A DNA stretch of 10,505 bases, from positions 1 to 10,505 of the forward strand of contig DIWD01000011.1 of assembly GCA_002428405.1 (NCBI GenBank), given 5' to 3'. This stretch comes from a bacterium UBA6115 (GTDB taxonomy: Bacteria; Bacillota_A; Clostridia; Christensenellales; Aristaeellaceae). The notes under the pieces are model-generated. The model made no database searches and was not told where the DNA came from. It worked only from the letters and a program-made list of their open reading frames with translations. Numbering within the stretch: position 1 is the stretch's first letter; each line of letters opens with the position of its first letter. Shown here piece after piece: positions 1-7,040 of the stretch. Made by a program: the position numbers and the translations under genes.

Positions 1-75
1 CGCCCGCCATGCCGAAGCTTTCCGGGTGCGACGCGATGGAAATCATATAAACGTCTGTGACAGGAAGGAACTCTC

Positions 76-2892
76 ATGCAAAAACAGATTGAACAGCTCC
101 AGCAGAAGACACAGGGACAACCCTGGGCGCAGAGGATCCTTAGCGAATTGGCCTACCTGAACAGCCTGCTGAAAAACCCGGCGGCGCTGGAGCCTTCGGT
201 GCGCCGGCTGGAAAACCTCCTTGAATCAGACGGCGCTGTAACCCGGCAGGCGGCGCTTCTGGAAGAAGAAGCGCTGGCCGGATACAGCGCGCAGGCAAAA
301 AGCCTGTGCCTGATCTGCGCCGCGCACGCGCACATCGACATGAACTGGCTGTGGAGCATGCCTGAAACCACCAGCATCGTGATCGACACCTTCCAGACCA
401 TGCTGGACATGATGGAGGAATATCCGCTTTTCACCTTCACCCAGTCGCAGGCGGCCACCTATGAGATCATTGAGAAATGCGCGCCGTCGATGCTGCCCGC
501 GATCAAAAAGAGGGTCCGTGAGGGGAGATGGGAAGTCGCGGCGACGCACTGGGTGGAGCCTGACAAGAACATGATCAACACAGAATCCATGATGCGCCAC
601 CTGCTTTATACAAAACGCTATCTTTCCAGGCTTTTGGATCTTGACCCCGACACGCTGCAGCTGGACTTTGAGCCTGACACGTTCGGGCACGCGATCGGCG
701 TCCCGGAAGCGCTTGCGCATGGCGGCGTCAAATACATGTACCATTGCCGCGGCAACGAGAACGAGGAGATCTACCGCTGGCGCTCGCCGTCGGGCAGCGA
801 AGTGCTGGTGCACCGCGAGCCCAACTGGTATGACAACCCGATCGAATACGGGGTGGCCTCTTTCCTTCCGGGTTTCTGCGACCGCAACGGCGTTAAAACC
901 GGATTGAAGGTATACGGCGTGGGCGACCACGGCGGCGGCCCGACGCGCCGGGATATTGAGCGGCTGCTGGAAATGCAGTCATGGCCGCTTTTCCCCGAAA
1001 TACGTTTCGGCCGCATCGATGAGTATTTCCACAGGATCGAGGGGGACCGCCAGCACTTTCCGGTGGTGGAGCACGAACTGAACTTCCTCTTAACCGGCTG
1101 CTACACCTCCCAGTCGCGCATCAAGCAGGCCAACCGTTTCGGCGAGGACCACCTGTATGACAGCGAGGCGCTGGTCAGCATGGCAAGGCTGGCCGGCTGT
1201 GAGCCCCAGCCGGCTGCGGATTTCACGCGCGCATGGAAAAATGTGCTGTTCAATCATTTCCATGATATCCTGCCGGGCAGCGGCGTCAGGGACACCCGCG
1301 AACACGCGCTTGGGCTGTTTCAGGAGGCTGACAGCTTCGCGGTGGGCAATTCAAGCCGCGCCATGTATATGCTGGGCGGGCAGATCGACACCTCCGCCTT
1401 TGGCGTCCCCGCCCGTCCGCACCCGGAATCAACCGCCGAGGGCGCGGGCGCCGGCAGGAGCGCGTTCAAAGGCGCTTTATTGGAGCAAAGCGGCTTTACC
1501 ACAACCTGCAATGTGTCGGACGTGTCCCGGGGAAGCGGGGAAGTGCGCGCGTATACCCTTTTCAATACAACCTGCTATGACCGGGAGGAAAAAATCGGGA
1601 TTACCCTATGGGACTGGGATCTGCCGCTGCTGTCAACATCCATATACAGCGCCTCAAAGGAGGAGATCCCGTTTGAGGTTATTGCTGACAAGCAAAAGTA
1701 TTGGTCTCATACCTTCATCAGGATCGCCTTCATCGCCAAGGTCCCGGCATTCGGTTATACCACCTGTTATGTGGCGCGCGCAAAGGCGCTGAAACCTACC
1801 CCCTACCGTGAAAACACCCGCGTACAGCACTGGAGAAGCGGCAATCCGGCCCTGGAAAACGACGTTGTGCGCGCGGAGTTTGACTCCTGTTCGCTGGCGT
1901 TGATATCCCTGACAGACAAGAGGACAGGGGAAGAACTCCTCAGCAGGCCTGTCTGTTTCCGTCTTGCCCAGGAGCAGGACATCGGCTATTTCTCCGCGTG
2001 GATGCTTGGCCGGTACGGCAAAATCGAAAACCTGAATCAGGAATGCTTTGTGTCCCTCCAGGAGATCAGGACAGGCGGCGTGTCCGAGCGCCTCTCCTAT
2101 GAGCTCTCCTTTGGGTCCTCCAAGCTCAGCGTGAATGTTTCGCTCAGCGGGGAAATGCTCCGCTTCTCCGTGGAGGTGGACTGGCAGGAAAAAGGCGCGG
2201 AAGGGAAGCCTGTTCCGCAGCTGCAGTTCCACATGCCCTATGCGTATGACGCCGGCAGCGTCCGGTACGATATTGCCGGCGGCTTCATCGACCGTGCCCA
2301 GGCGGACCAGGATGTCCCCGCGCATCTCTACGCGGCGCCGATCCGTCAGGGAGGCGGGCTGATGCTGACCACTGACTGCAAATATGGGTACCGCGCCTTT
2401 GCCGGCGCGCTGCAGGTGAGCCTGCTGCGTTCATCGCATTCTCCGGACAAGCTTCCCGAAGCCGGCGTGCACCACATGGAGATCGGCTTGGCAGCGGTGC
2501 CCGATTTTGACTGGGCAGCGCTCACCCGTCGGGCCTTCTGTTTTTCACATCCGATCTTCGCGCATTCCAACAGCCTTCACGTCGGCAGGCTTCCGCAGGA
2601 GGGCAGCCTGCTGCGCCTGACAGGCGACGCGCGCGTTACGGCGCTCCTGCCCCTGCAGGACGGTGAAAGCGTCCTGCTTCGGCTGTATCAAAACAGCGTA
2701 AAGCCGCATTCCATCACCTGCGCGCCTGTCGCCGGGGCCGATCTGACCGATGCCCTGGAGCGGGGCACCCAGCCGCTGGACGTCACAGATGACACGGTTG
2801 AAATCACTCCCCAGCCGTGGGCGCTGCAGAGCATCCGCATAAAGCCCAGGCGCCCCGTCATCACCGGGGGCAATCCTTCCGGCGGCGCCTGA
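76..2892 (+). CDS. GH38 family alpha-mannosidase, cytoplasmic
   Basis: This 938-residue protein hydrolyses terminal alpha-mannosides by a retaining, metal-dependent mechanism if it behaves like its family (glycoside hydrolase 38, COG0383). Visible family marks are the HAHIDMNW motif (residues 84-91), FEPDTFGH (198-205), GDHGGGPT (283-290) and HFHDILPGSG (394-403). By analogy with characterised GH38 enzymes, Asp201 would be the nucleophile and His86, Asp88, Asp201 and His396 the zinc ligands. Residues from about 80 to 410 form the catalytic and helical parts; the remainder should be the beta-sandwich domains usual for the family, and the full length is normal. There is no signal peptide, so the enzyme should act in the cytoplasm on imported oligosaccharides. 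The start is supported by AGGAAGGA at 62-69 and by an in-frame TGA at 58-60 with no other ATG between. The next gene follows after 31 bases, suggesting an operon. The exact linkage cleaved cannot be read from the sequence. Confidence 0.93.
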   Translation: MQKQIEQLQQKTQGQPWAQRILSELAYLNSLLKNPAALEPSVRRLENLLESDGAVTRQAALLEEEALAGYSAQAKSLCLICAAHAHIDMNWLWSMPETTSIVIDTFQTMLDMMEEYPLFTFTQSQAATYEIIEKCAPSMLPAIKKRVREGRWEVAATHWVEPDKNMINTESMMRHLLYTKRYLSRLLDLDPDTLQLDFEPDTFGHAIGVPEALAHGGVKYMYHCRGNENEEIYRWRSPSGSEVLVHREPNWYDNPIEYGVASFLPGFCDRNGVKTGLKVYGVGDHGGGPTRRDIERLLEMQSWPLFPEIRFGRIDEYFHRIEGDRQHFPVVEHELNFLLTGCYTSQSRIKQANRFGEDHLYDSEALVSMARLAGCEPQPAADFTRAWKNVLFNHFHDILPGSGVRDTREHALGLFQEADSFAVGNSSRAMYMLGGQIDTSAFGVPARPHPESTAEGAGAGRSAFKGALLEQSGFTTTCNVSDVSRGSGEVRAYTLFNTTCYDREEKIGITLWDWDLPLLSTSIYSASKEEIPFEVIADKQKYWSHTFIRIAFIAKVPAFGYTTCYVARAKALKPTPYRENTRVQHWRSGNPALENDVVRAEFDSCSLALISLTDKRTGEELLSRPVCFRLAQEQDIGYFSAWMLGRYGKIENLNQECFVSLQEIRTGGVSERLSYELSFGSSKLSVNVSLSGEMLRFSVEVDWQEKGAEGKPVPQLQFHMPYAYDAGSVRYDIAGGFIDRAQADQDVPAHLYAAPIRQGGGLMLTTDCKYGYRAFAGALQVSLLRSSHSPDKLPEAGVHHMEIGLAAVPDFDWAALTRRAFCFSHPIFAHSNSLHVGRLPQEGSLLRLTGDARVTALLPLQDGESVLLRLYQNSVKPHSITCAPVAGADLTDALERGTQPLDVTDDTVEITPQPWALQSIRIKPRRPVITGGNPSGGA

Positions 2893-2923
2893 GCCCAAGG
2901 GATCAGCAAATTGGAGAAAACAA

Positions 2924-4540
2924 ATGAACACACTGGGTTTTGATTTCAAGGACACCTGGCTGACGCTCAACGGCCTTTCCTTTGCCTTAAGGCTTGCCAC
3001 GGCGCAAAACCTGTACGCCCCCGACCCGGCGTCTGTCCACATCACTTCAGGGACGAATCAGTCCAGGCTGGACGCCGCACGGCTTTGTTGGGCAGGCGGT
3101 CAGCAGACCGCGCCCGGGAGCATGTCATTGCGGATCTCATATGATGAGAAAGGCATTTTCAGCATCAGCGGCCACGCAGGGCATGAGGCGGAAATTGGCC
3201 GGAGCCTTGTGCTGCTGGTCCGGGGCCTTGCGGTGAAGCATTTGGTCGGGGAGTCCGAAAACATGCCCGTGACGTCCGTAGCGCCCGGGAAACACGCAGA
3301 GGTCCTGTCCTGGCCGGGGCGCACAGCCACCATGCCGCTTGTGATGATCCCCTGCGAAGGGCAGCCCGAGGCCTTCGCGCTCTCGCGCGACACAAAAGTG
3401 CGCAGAAAGTGCTTTTCCGCGTACTATGACCATCTGCTCTGCGAGACGATCCTGGTCCTGTCGCACCAGGAGGATGCCCACGTATCCGTAAAGAGGCTGG
3501 AGCTTCCCCTGTGGGAGGTCGGCCGGGGCGTCAAGAGGAGCGAAGTTGTCGGCAGGCGCATCGGGGACCTTGAGAACGTATTCGGCATGAAACCCTTTGA
3601 GCGTCATCCCGAGAGGCAGTGGGTCAATGACCTGAAGGCCGTCATCAACCTTCACGGCGTTCACTGGACGGGTCATGTGTACCTGACCTACGCGCAGCAG
3701 GAAGAAGCGCTGCGCGAGGCCTGCAGGATCATTCCCGGAAAACACGTCCTCGCGTTCCTGCCCGCGTGGGAAGGCCGCTATTACAGCCGCTCCCCGGTGA
3801 TGACCCCCGCGCCGGAACTGGGCGGCGCGGAAGGCCTCAAAGCGCTCGTCAGGACCGCGCACAGCCTGGGCGCGCACATCATCCCCATGCTGTGCGGGCC
3901 GAACCTGGCTGACGAATCCTTCCTGAGGAAGCATGGCCTGATGGGCGCGCGGCTGAAATCGGAATACGGCGACGGAAAGGTGCAGAACTGGATCGACTGG
4001 AACAGCGACCTGTTCTATGAAAAGATGGGTTGGCTGGTCAATTTCGGACATCCGGGTTTCAGGGACAGGCATGTCCGGATGTGCTGCCAGCTGATGAAGG
4101 AATACGGGTTTGACGGGGTCTTCCTCGACGGCGCGATCCGCTGGGAAAACTGCCCTGATTTCTCCCCCTATGAGGGCATGAAAGCCTGGGGCGAAATGAT
4201 CCACAAAAAGTTCCCCGGCGCGCTGCTCATGGGAGAGGACGGTTATGACCTGCTGTGGGACATCTTCGGGCTGTTCGCCACCTTCATGCAGCCCCTGGGG
4301 CTGGAGCAGGCCATGCTTCGCTACACGCGGCAGAGCTGGTACCTGGCTTACCCCGCGCCGGGCGGAAGCGGCGGCATCCACGAGCAGGCCTGGTTCTCGC
4401 CCACCGCGAACGGACTGCTGGAACAGTACATCATCCCGACCTTCTCCGTGGTGGGGGATACGCTTGAAAAGCACGGCGCGGAGATGAAAAAAGCCCTGCA
4501 GAAAGCGGCGGCATGGAAACCGGGAAACAATCCGGGGTGA
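2924..4540 (+). CDS. Putative TIM-barrel glycoside hydrolase-like protein, family unassigned
   Basis: I do not recognise a named family for this 538-residue protein with certainty; it recalls DUF6259-type or other uncharacterised barrel hydrolases. What can be seen: an N-terminal part (about 1-220) rich in predicted beta strands, then a likely alpha/beta barrel (about 235-515). The barrel part contains LPAWEGRYY (279-287), YGFDGVFLDGA (394-404) and ALLMGEDGYD (433-442). A strand ending in an Asp (Asp402) followed about 35 residues later by a strand ending in Glu (Glu438) is the usual arrangement of nucleophile and acid/base in alpha-amylase-like and GH-D/GH-36-like barrels, so these are candidate catalytic residues by inference. 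There is no signal peptide. GGAG at 2913-2916, seven bases before the ATG, supports the start. The gene lies 31 bases after the alpha-mannosidase and before a strong terminator, so the two are probably co-transcribed and act on the same intracellular glycan. Confidence 0.75.
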   Translation: MNTLGFDFKDTWLTLNGLSFALRLATAQNLYAPDPASVHITSGTNQSRLDAARLCWAGGQQTAPGSMSLRISYDEKGIFSISGHAGHEAEIGRSLVLLVRGLAVKHLVGESENMPVTSVAPGKHAEVLSWPGRTATMPLVMIPCEGQPEAFALSRDTKVRRKCFSAYYDHLLCETILVLSHQEDAHVSVKRLELPLWEVGRGVKRSEVVGRRIGDLENVFGMKPFERHPERQWVNDLKAVINLHGVHWTGHVYLTYAQQEEALREACRIIPGKHVLAFLPAWEGRYYSRSPVMTPAPELGGAEGLKALVRTAHSLGAHIIPMLCGPNLADESFLRKHGLMGARLKSEYGDGKVQNWIDWNSDLFYEKMGWLVNFGHPGFRDRHVRMCCQLMKEYGFDGVFLDGAIRWENCPDFSPYEGMKAWGEMIHKKFPGALLMGEDGYDLLWDIFGLFATFMQPLGLEQAMLRYTRQSWYLAYPAPGGSGGIHEQAWFSPTANGLLEQYIIPTFSVVGDTLEKHGAEMKKALQKAAAWKPGNNPG

Positions 4541-4551
4541 CAGCATCAAGC

Positions 4552-4583
4552 AAAAGGCGCCGGTGATGACCGGCGCCTTTTTT
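4552..4583. terminator. Strong intrinsic terminator, probably bidirectional
   Basis: A perfect 13-bp inverted repeat (AAAAGGCGCCGGT at 4552-4564 and its complement at 4569-4581) encloses a GATG loop and is followed by a run of six T on the plus strand (4578-4583). It sits 11 bases after the stop codon of the barrel-protein gene. On the minus strand the same stem ends in four T, 40 bases beyond the stop of the converging 51-aa membrane protein gene, so it could terminate both transcription units. Confidence 0.93.
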
Positions 4584-4623
4584 GTAGATGGTGCTTGCCC
4601 GCTTTCACAGCGGAAGCGGCGGA

Positions 4624-4779
4624 TCACTTGCCAAACAGCAACAACAGGCCCGAAACGATCGCCAGGATGGACATGGCGATCTCTTTCCCTTCAATCTGGA
4701 TATTGAAGATCGCCAGCACACCGGTCAGGATGAGCCAGATGCCCAGAAGGATCATGCCGAGGTTCTTGGATAATTTCAT
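4624..4779 (-). CDS. Small two-helix membrane protein (51 aa)
   Basis: This is a 51-residue, very hydrophobic protein with two predicted membrane helices: about residues 8-26 (ILLGIWLILTGVLAIF within it) and about 34-49. They are joined by a short polar loop with Glu and Lys, and the protein ends Phe-Gly-Lys. A longer reading frame extends upstream, but the start at 4779 is preferred because it begins MKLSKN directly before the first helix and has AAGGGA about seven bases upstream, whereas the upstream extension is non-hydrophobic and overlaps the end of the preceding gene. Proteins of this shape are common as hypothetical proteins in anaerobic Firmicutes; I infer some similarity to DUF3096-like small membrane proteins but cannot confirm it. 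It is the last gene of the minus-strand run, 47 bases after the DUF1836 gene. Function is unknown; an envelope location is the only safe statement. Confidence 0.78.
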   Translation of the reverse strand: MKLSKNLGMILLGIWLILTGVLAIFNIQIEGKEIAMSILAIVSGLLLLFGK

Positions 4780-4826
4780 GTTATTCCCTTTCTTTTGGTC
4801 GTTTGGAACGGATAGATCAAGGTCAG

Positions 4827-5468
4827 CTACTCCAGCAGCGCGAAGGGTGAGAACCTGTAAAAGTCCAGGGCTCCCTTGGCCATGCACAGCGTTACAAGAT
4901 TCGTATAGTTTTCGATGTCATACTGCGCTTTTTCGCTCAGGGTGCCATGGGTCCCCCCCAGGGGAATGTTCCTGGTCTTCAGGTTTTCTTCCCTGACTGC
5001 AGTTGAGACGGCGGTTTCGAACTTGCCGGCCATATAAACGATGATCTCACACAATGTTCCGAACGCGGCGTCAAGTCCGATTTGAGTGATGATCGGATTG
5101 AGAATCTGGGCGAAGAGGACTTTCACTTTGCCAAGCGGCAAAATGGGCTTGAACATGTCAATGAGGATAAAATAGATGACCTGTTCCCTGGTATAGTAGG
5201 AGTAATTGCTGTTTTTTACTTCATGCCCGTCGGGAAGCAGTTCTTCCTTCAGGTAGGACATGAACATTCTTCTGGTGATTTCGACATTGATGGAACGCAG
5301 GTATTTTTCCACTTTGGAATAATTGACGTGATCGGGGACTTTTGCCAGGTCGATCACCCCATACTTGAGCTTGACCCGGGCTGTTATCCCTGAAGCAACG
5401 TTTTTGACGATATCCTCAACCCCGCCGATCAATCCGCCTGCGTTTTCAATGCCTGGGTCATATTGCAT
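4827..5468 (-). CDS. DUF1836 family protein, predicted DNA-binding
   Basis: This 213-residue protein carries a segment (about residues 45-145) that matches what I know of DUF1836, a Firmicutes family predicted to have a helix-turn-helix resembling the MerR N-terminus. The hallmark stretch is at 90-112, SYYTREQVIYFILIDMFKPI and following, preceded by ITRRMFMSYLKEELLPDG, which would be the recognition region and wing. The N-terminal 40 residues are Gly-rich and not typical. The C-terminal third (about 130-213) is helical. The start at 5468 is chosen because AGGTGGGAG lies about nine bases upstream. An alternative start at 5507 would overlap the stop of the upstream gene as ATGA and add 13 residues, but it has a poor ribosome binding site. 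No enzyme motif is seen. It is a candidate regulator of the cluster it sits in, which is inference from position only. Confidence 0.78.
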   Translation of the reverse strand: MQYDPGIENAGGLIGGVEDIVKNVASGITARVKLKYGVIDLAKVPDHVNYSKVEKYLRSINVEITRRMFMSYLKEELLPDGHEVKNSNYSYYTREQVIYFILIDMFKPILPLGKVKVLFAQILNPIITQIGLDAAFGTLCEIIVYMAGKFETAVSTAVREENLKTRNIPLGGTHGTLSEKAQYDIENYTNLVTLCMAKGALDFYRFSPFALLE

Positions 5469-5503
5469 AAATGTCCGCTCCCACCTGTTTTTTTGACCGG
5501 CGG

Positions 5504-5746
5504 TCATTTCCGGTTCTTCTTGTCAGCCTTCCTGGTAATCTGCTGTATGTCCTTCTTCATTTCCTGCAGGCCGGCCTTCATTTCATTCCCGGCCTTGCCT
5601 GCTTTCCTGTCTGTTTCACTGACTGCCGCGGAGGCCTTGCGATCCAGCCGGACCGCGTCTTTCTTCACTTCATCGATTTTTGCGGATACCGCTTTCTTCA
5701 AGTCATCCGATTTTTCTTTTATCTTTTTTTCAGGGTTTTTCTTCAT
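5504..5746 (-). CDS. Small charged helical (coiled-coil) protein, 80 aa
   Basis: This 80-residue protein is mostly Lys, Glu, Asp, Ala and Arg, with no Cys, Trp, Tyr or Phe and no signal peptide or membrane segment. The spacing of hydrophobic residues (Leu, Ile, Val, Met) through about 10-75 suggests one long amphipathic helix or coiled coil, similar in style to YtxH-like, CsbD-like or apolipophorin-like stress proteins, though I cannot assign it to any of these. AAGGAGAAA, about nine bases before the ATG, is a strong ribosome binding site and fixes the start. Its TGA stop overlaps an alternative ATG of the DUF1836 gene (ATGA), which hints at translational coupling. A good promoter candidate and a hairpin lie in the 201-base gap upstream, so it may head its own transcript. 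Low sequence complexity makes homology searches unreliable. Confidence 0.75.
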   Translation of the reverse strand: MKKNPEKKIKEKSDDLKKAVSAKIDEVKKDAVRLDRKASAAVSETDRKAGKAGNEMKAGLQEMKKDIQQITRKADKKNRK

Positions 5747-5792
5747 GGTGTTTTCTCCTTTTGGGGGTTCTATCTAGAAATTTGATCAGCTG

Positions 5793-5823
5793 CGGGGCAG
5801 GTTATCCGGCTTTCCCTGCCCCG
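5793..5823 (-). other. Hairpin in the 5' leader of the 80-aa protein gene
   Basis: A 9-bp perfect inverted repeat (CGGGGCAGG at 5793-5801 and its complement at 5815-5823) encloses 13 bases. No T run follows on the minus strand, so it is a poor intrinsic terminator. It lies between the promoter candidate at 5896-5924 and the start codon at 5746, so it would be in the untranslated leader. It could be an RNA-stability or attenuation element, or a degenerate terminator of the upstream gene. Confidence 0.4.
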
Positions 5824-5895
5824 GCGGATCTCGGCGAATTGGGCTTGTTCTTTTCAGACGGTTCATCTGATGGTGTTTTCTCGGGCATCCCGCTC

Positions 5896-5924
5896 AAGAT
5901 ATCCGGTTTGTTTGAATCTGTCAA
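5896..5924 (-). promoter_or_regulatory. Sigma-A-type promoter candidate for the 80-aa/DUF1836/51-aa genes
   Basis: On the minus strand a perfect TTGACA (-35; plus positions 5919-5924) is followed after 17 bases by TATCTT (-10; 5896-5901), which matches four of six consensus positions. Transcription would begin near 5889 and give a leader of about 140 bases before the ATG at 5746. It lies just downstream of the stop of the secreted 251-aa gene, as expected for a second transcription unit within the minus-strand run. Confidence 0.6.
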
Positions 5925-5947
5925 TCATGCCCGCAATGGGTTGGAGT

Positions 5948-6703
5948 TTAGTTGCCCTTGTTCGGCTTGTCTTTTTTCACATGCCGGTTCTGCGGCTCAT
6001 AGATGCTGTCAAGGTAATCGTACACTTCCTGGATGGAGTTGAAAGCCCTGTATTCCACCTGGGTCTTGTACCAGTTCAGTGACCTGTAGACACCAGGGCC
6101 GCCCGGCAGAAAGGTTTTGTTGCCTTTTGTCTGTTTCCAGTGCGCCCAGGCGGAAACGATCTGTCCGCGATTGAGCAGGCCTTCCTGCGCCTGCGTGTCA
6201 TCAATCACTTCAGCATCCGCTGTGCCTTCCAGCACATCAATCGTGATGATCATGGATGTCATAACGGTTTTATAGGTCCTCATCCCGGAGAAGTCGTGCT
6301 GGAGCGTGATGGTGTAGGTAACGTATACGTCATACTGGCCGGGCTCATCGCTGACGAATAAGGACGCGCGGGCGGTGAACACCTGCAGGCGTTCATTGGA
6401 ATCGGCCGCCGGAACCGCCTCAAAAGCCAGCGAGGTTTCCTCAGCGGGGACGGAGGCGTCCACACCGGTCCACGCATCGGAAACGAAGTGCAGCAGCTGG
6501 TTGTCGGTCTTGTTGGATGTATAGGTCGTGACCGCCGTAAAGTCAACCGGCTCCCCCTGATAGACTGTCAGCGAGCCAGGGAAAAGGATGGTTGAAACAT
6601 TGAAGTCAGGCGCGCCGGCCGTTTCCGGCACCGAGGCGAATGCGCCTGCGCTGACGCTGAGCGCCAGTATGAGCGACAGAATCAATGATATGATTTTTTT
6701 CAT
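5948..6703 (-). CDS. Secreted protein of unknown function, 251 aa
   Basis: I do not recognise this protein. It begins with a clear Sec signal peptide: MKK, a hydrophobic core (about 4-19) and an AFA cleavage site at 21-23, so the mature protein starts near residue 24 and is exported. Residues about 35-160 contain many alternating hydrophobic/polar strands (for example ITLQHDFSG and YDVYVTYTI) and look like one or two beta-sandwich, Ig-like folds. Residues about 178-235 form a separate segment rich in Trp and Tyr (SAWAHWK, VYRSLNWYKTQVEYRAF) that ends in a predicted helix (EVYDYLDSIYE). The last 12 residues are strongly basic (KKDKPNKGN at the end), which could bind wall polymers; that is inference. 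There are no Cys in the mature part, no sorting signal and no lipobox. AAGGGG, eight to ten bases upstream, supports the start. The gene lies 115 bases after the lmo0937-type gene in the same direction. Confidence 0.8.
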   Translation of the reverse strand: MKKIISLILSLILALSVSAGAFASVPETAGAPDFNVSTILFPGSLTVYQGEPVDFTAVTTYTSNKTDNQLLHFVSDAWTGVDASVPAEETSLAFEAVPAADSNERLQVFTARASLFVSDEPGQYDVYVTYTITLQHDFSGMRTYKTVMTSMIITIDVLEGTADAEVIDDTQAQEGLLNRGQIVSAWAHWKQTKGNKTFLPGGPGVYRSLNWYKTQVEYRAFNSIQEVYDYLDSIYEPQNRHVKKDKPNKGN

Positions 6704-6818
6704 GTGATGGATCCCCTTTCATTTCAGCTGCCTTTGTGTGATTCTCCCTGGCAGGCAGCTGCATCCCAGGGCTTTTGTTCTTGTTGTGCCATGGCCGCAC
6801 GATTGCAGCCCTTTTAGA

Positions 6819-6965
6819 TCAGATTCTCCTGCCGCGGATCACTTTGACCAGGACGACGATGACCGCGATGACCAGGAGCACATGGATGAACCCGCCCAGA
6901 GTTGTGGCTGTGACAAGGCCCAGAAGCCATAACGCGACCAGGATGACCGCAAGTATCCAAAGCAT
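6819..6965 (-). CDS. lmo0937 family membrane protein (48 aa)
   Basis: This short gene encodes 48 residues, reading MLWILAVILVALWLLGLV, then TATTLGGFIHVLLV, and ending VKVIRGRRI. The pattern of an opening MLW with a first membrane helix (about 2-18), a Thr/Gly turn with GGFIH, a second helix (about 26-43) and a short Arg-rich cytoplasmic tail matches what I know as the lmo0937 family, tiny membrane proteins widespread in bacteria and named after a Listeria gene. The function is not established; members are often found near envelope or stress genes. GGAAAGG upstream of the ATG at 6965 is the ribosome binding site, and the TGA ends at 6819. It is separated by 75 bases from the peptidoglycan-binding protein gene and by 115 from the secreted 251-aa gene. 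The opposite and alternative frames here are only antisense shadows of this gene. Confidence 0.85.
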   Translation of the reverse strand: MLWILAVILVALWLLGLVTATTLGGFIHVLLVIAVIVVLVKVIRGRRI

Positions 6966-6983
6966 ATTTCTTTTCCTTTCCTG

Positions 6984-7039
6984 TCCCGTTCATACGGGAA
7001 CATCTTTTTCCGGTGATAGGGCGAAAGCCCGCGGCTTTC
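6984..7039 (-). other. Two short hairpins in the spacer before the lmo0937-type gene
   Basis: Between the peptidoglycan-binding protein gene and the 48-aa gene are two inverted repeats: a 7-bp stem with a 3-base loop (7023-7029 with 7033-7039), two bases past the upstream stop codon, and a 6-bp stem with a 4-base loop (6984-6989 with 6994-6999), just before the ribosome binding site. Neither is followed by a T run on the minus strand, so full termination is unlikely. They may protect the upstream mRNA end or tune relative expression. Confidence 0.3.
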
Positions 7040-7040
7040 C

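Noticed and set aside
3..50. A short frame ending at 48-50 whose last residues (MPKLSGCDAMEII) recall a response-regulator loop
   Set aside because: Only about 15 codons are visible before the stop, and two other frames are also open to the left edge. A receiver domain would not end at this point, so the resemblance is probably chance. The end of an upstream gene may be here but cannot be assigned.
3137..4627. A 496-codon open frame on the minus strand opposite the barrel-protein gene
   Set aside because: It is an antisense shadow created by GC-rich codon use. The plus-strand frame has a proper ribosome binding site, protein-like composition and coherent barrel motifs; the minus frame is Arg/Gly/Pro/His/Ala-rich with no recognisable fold and would cross the bidirectional terminator.
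4624..4887. An 87-codon version of the 51-aa membrane protein starting at 4887
   Set aside because: The extra 36 N-terminal residues overlap the end of the DUF1836 gene and are unlike the membrane part. The internal ATG at 4779 has a good ribosome binding site and opens directly into the first helix.
5802..5888. A 28-codon minus-strand frame between the secreted 251-aa gene and the 80-aa gene, encoding a hydrophilic peptide beginning MPEKTPSDEPSEKNK
   Set aside because: The start codon lies essentially at the predicted transcription start of the promoter at 5896-5924, the ribosome binding site is weak (GAGCGGG directly next to the ATG), and the stop falls within a hairpin. It could be real if transcribed from further upstream, but the support is too thin to list it as a gene.
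6746..6771. A 6-bp inverted repeat (CCCTGG/CCAGGG) followed by TTTTGTTCTTG on the plus strand, considered as a terminator
   Set aside because: The T-rich side faces the plus direction, in which no gene is transcribed here. On the minus strand, where the genes lie, no T run follows the stem.
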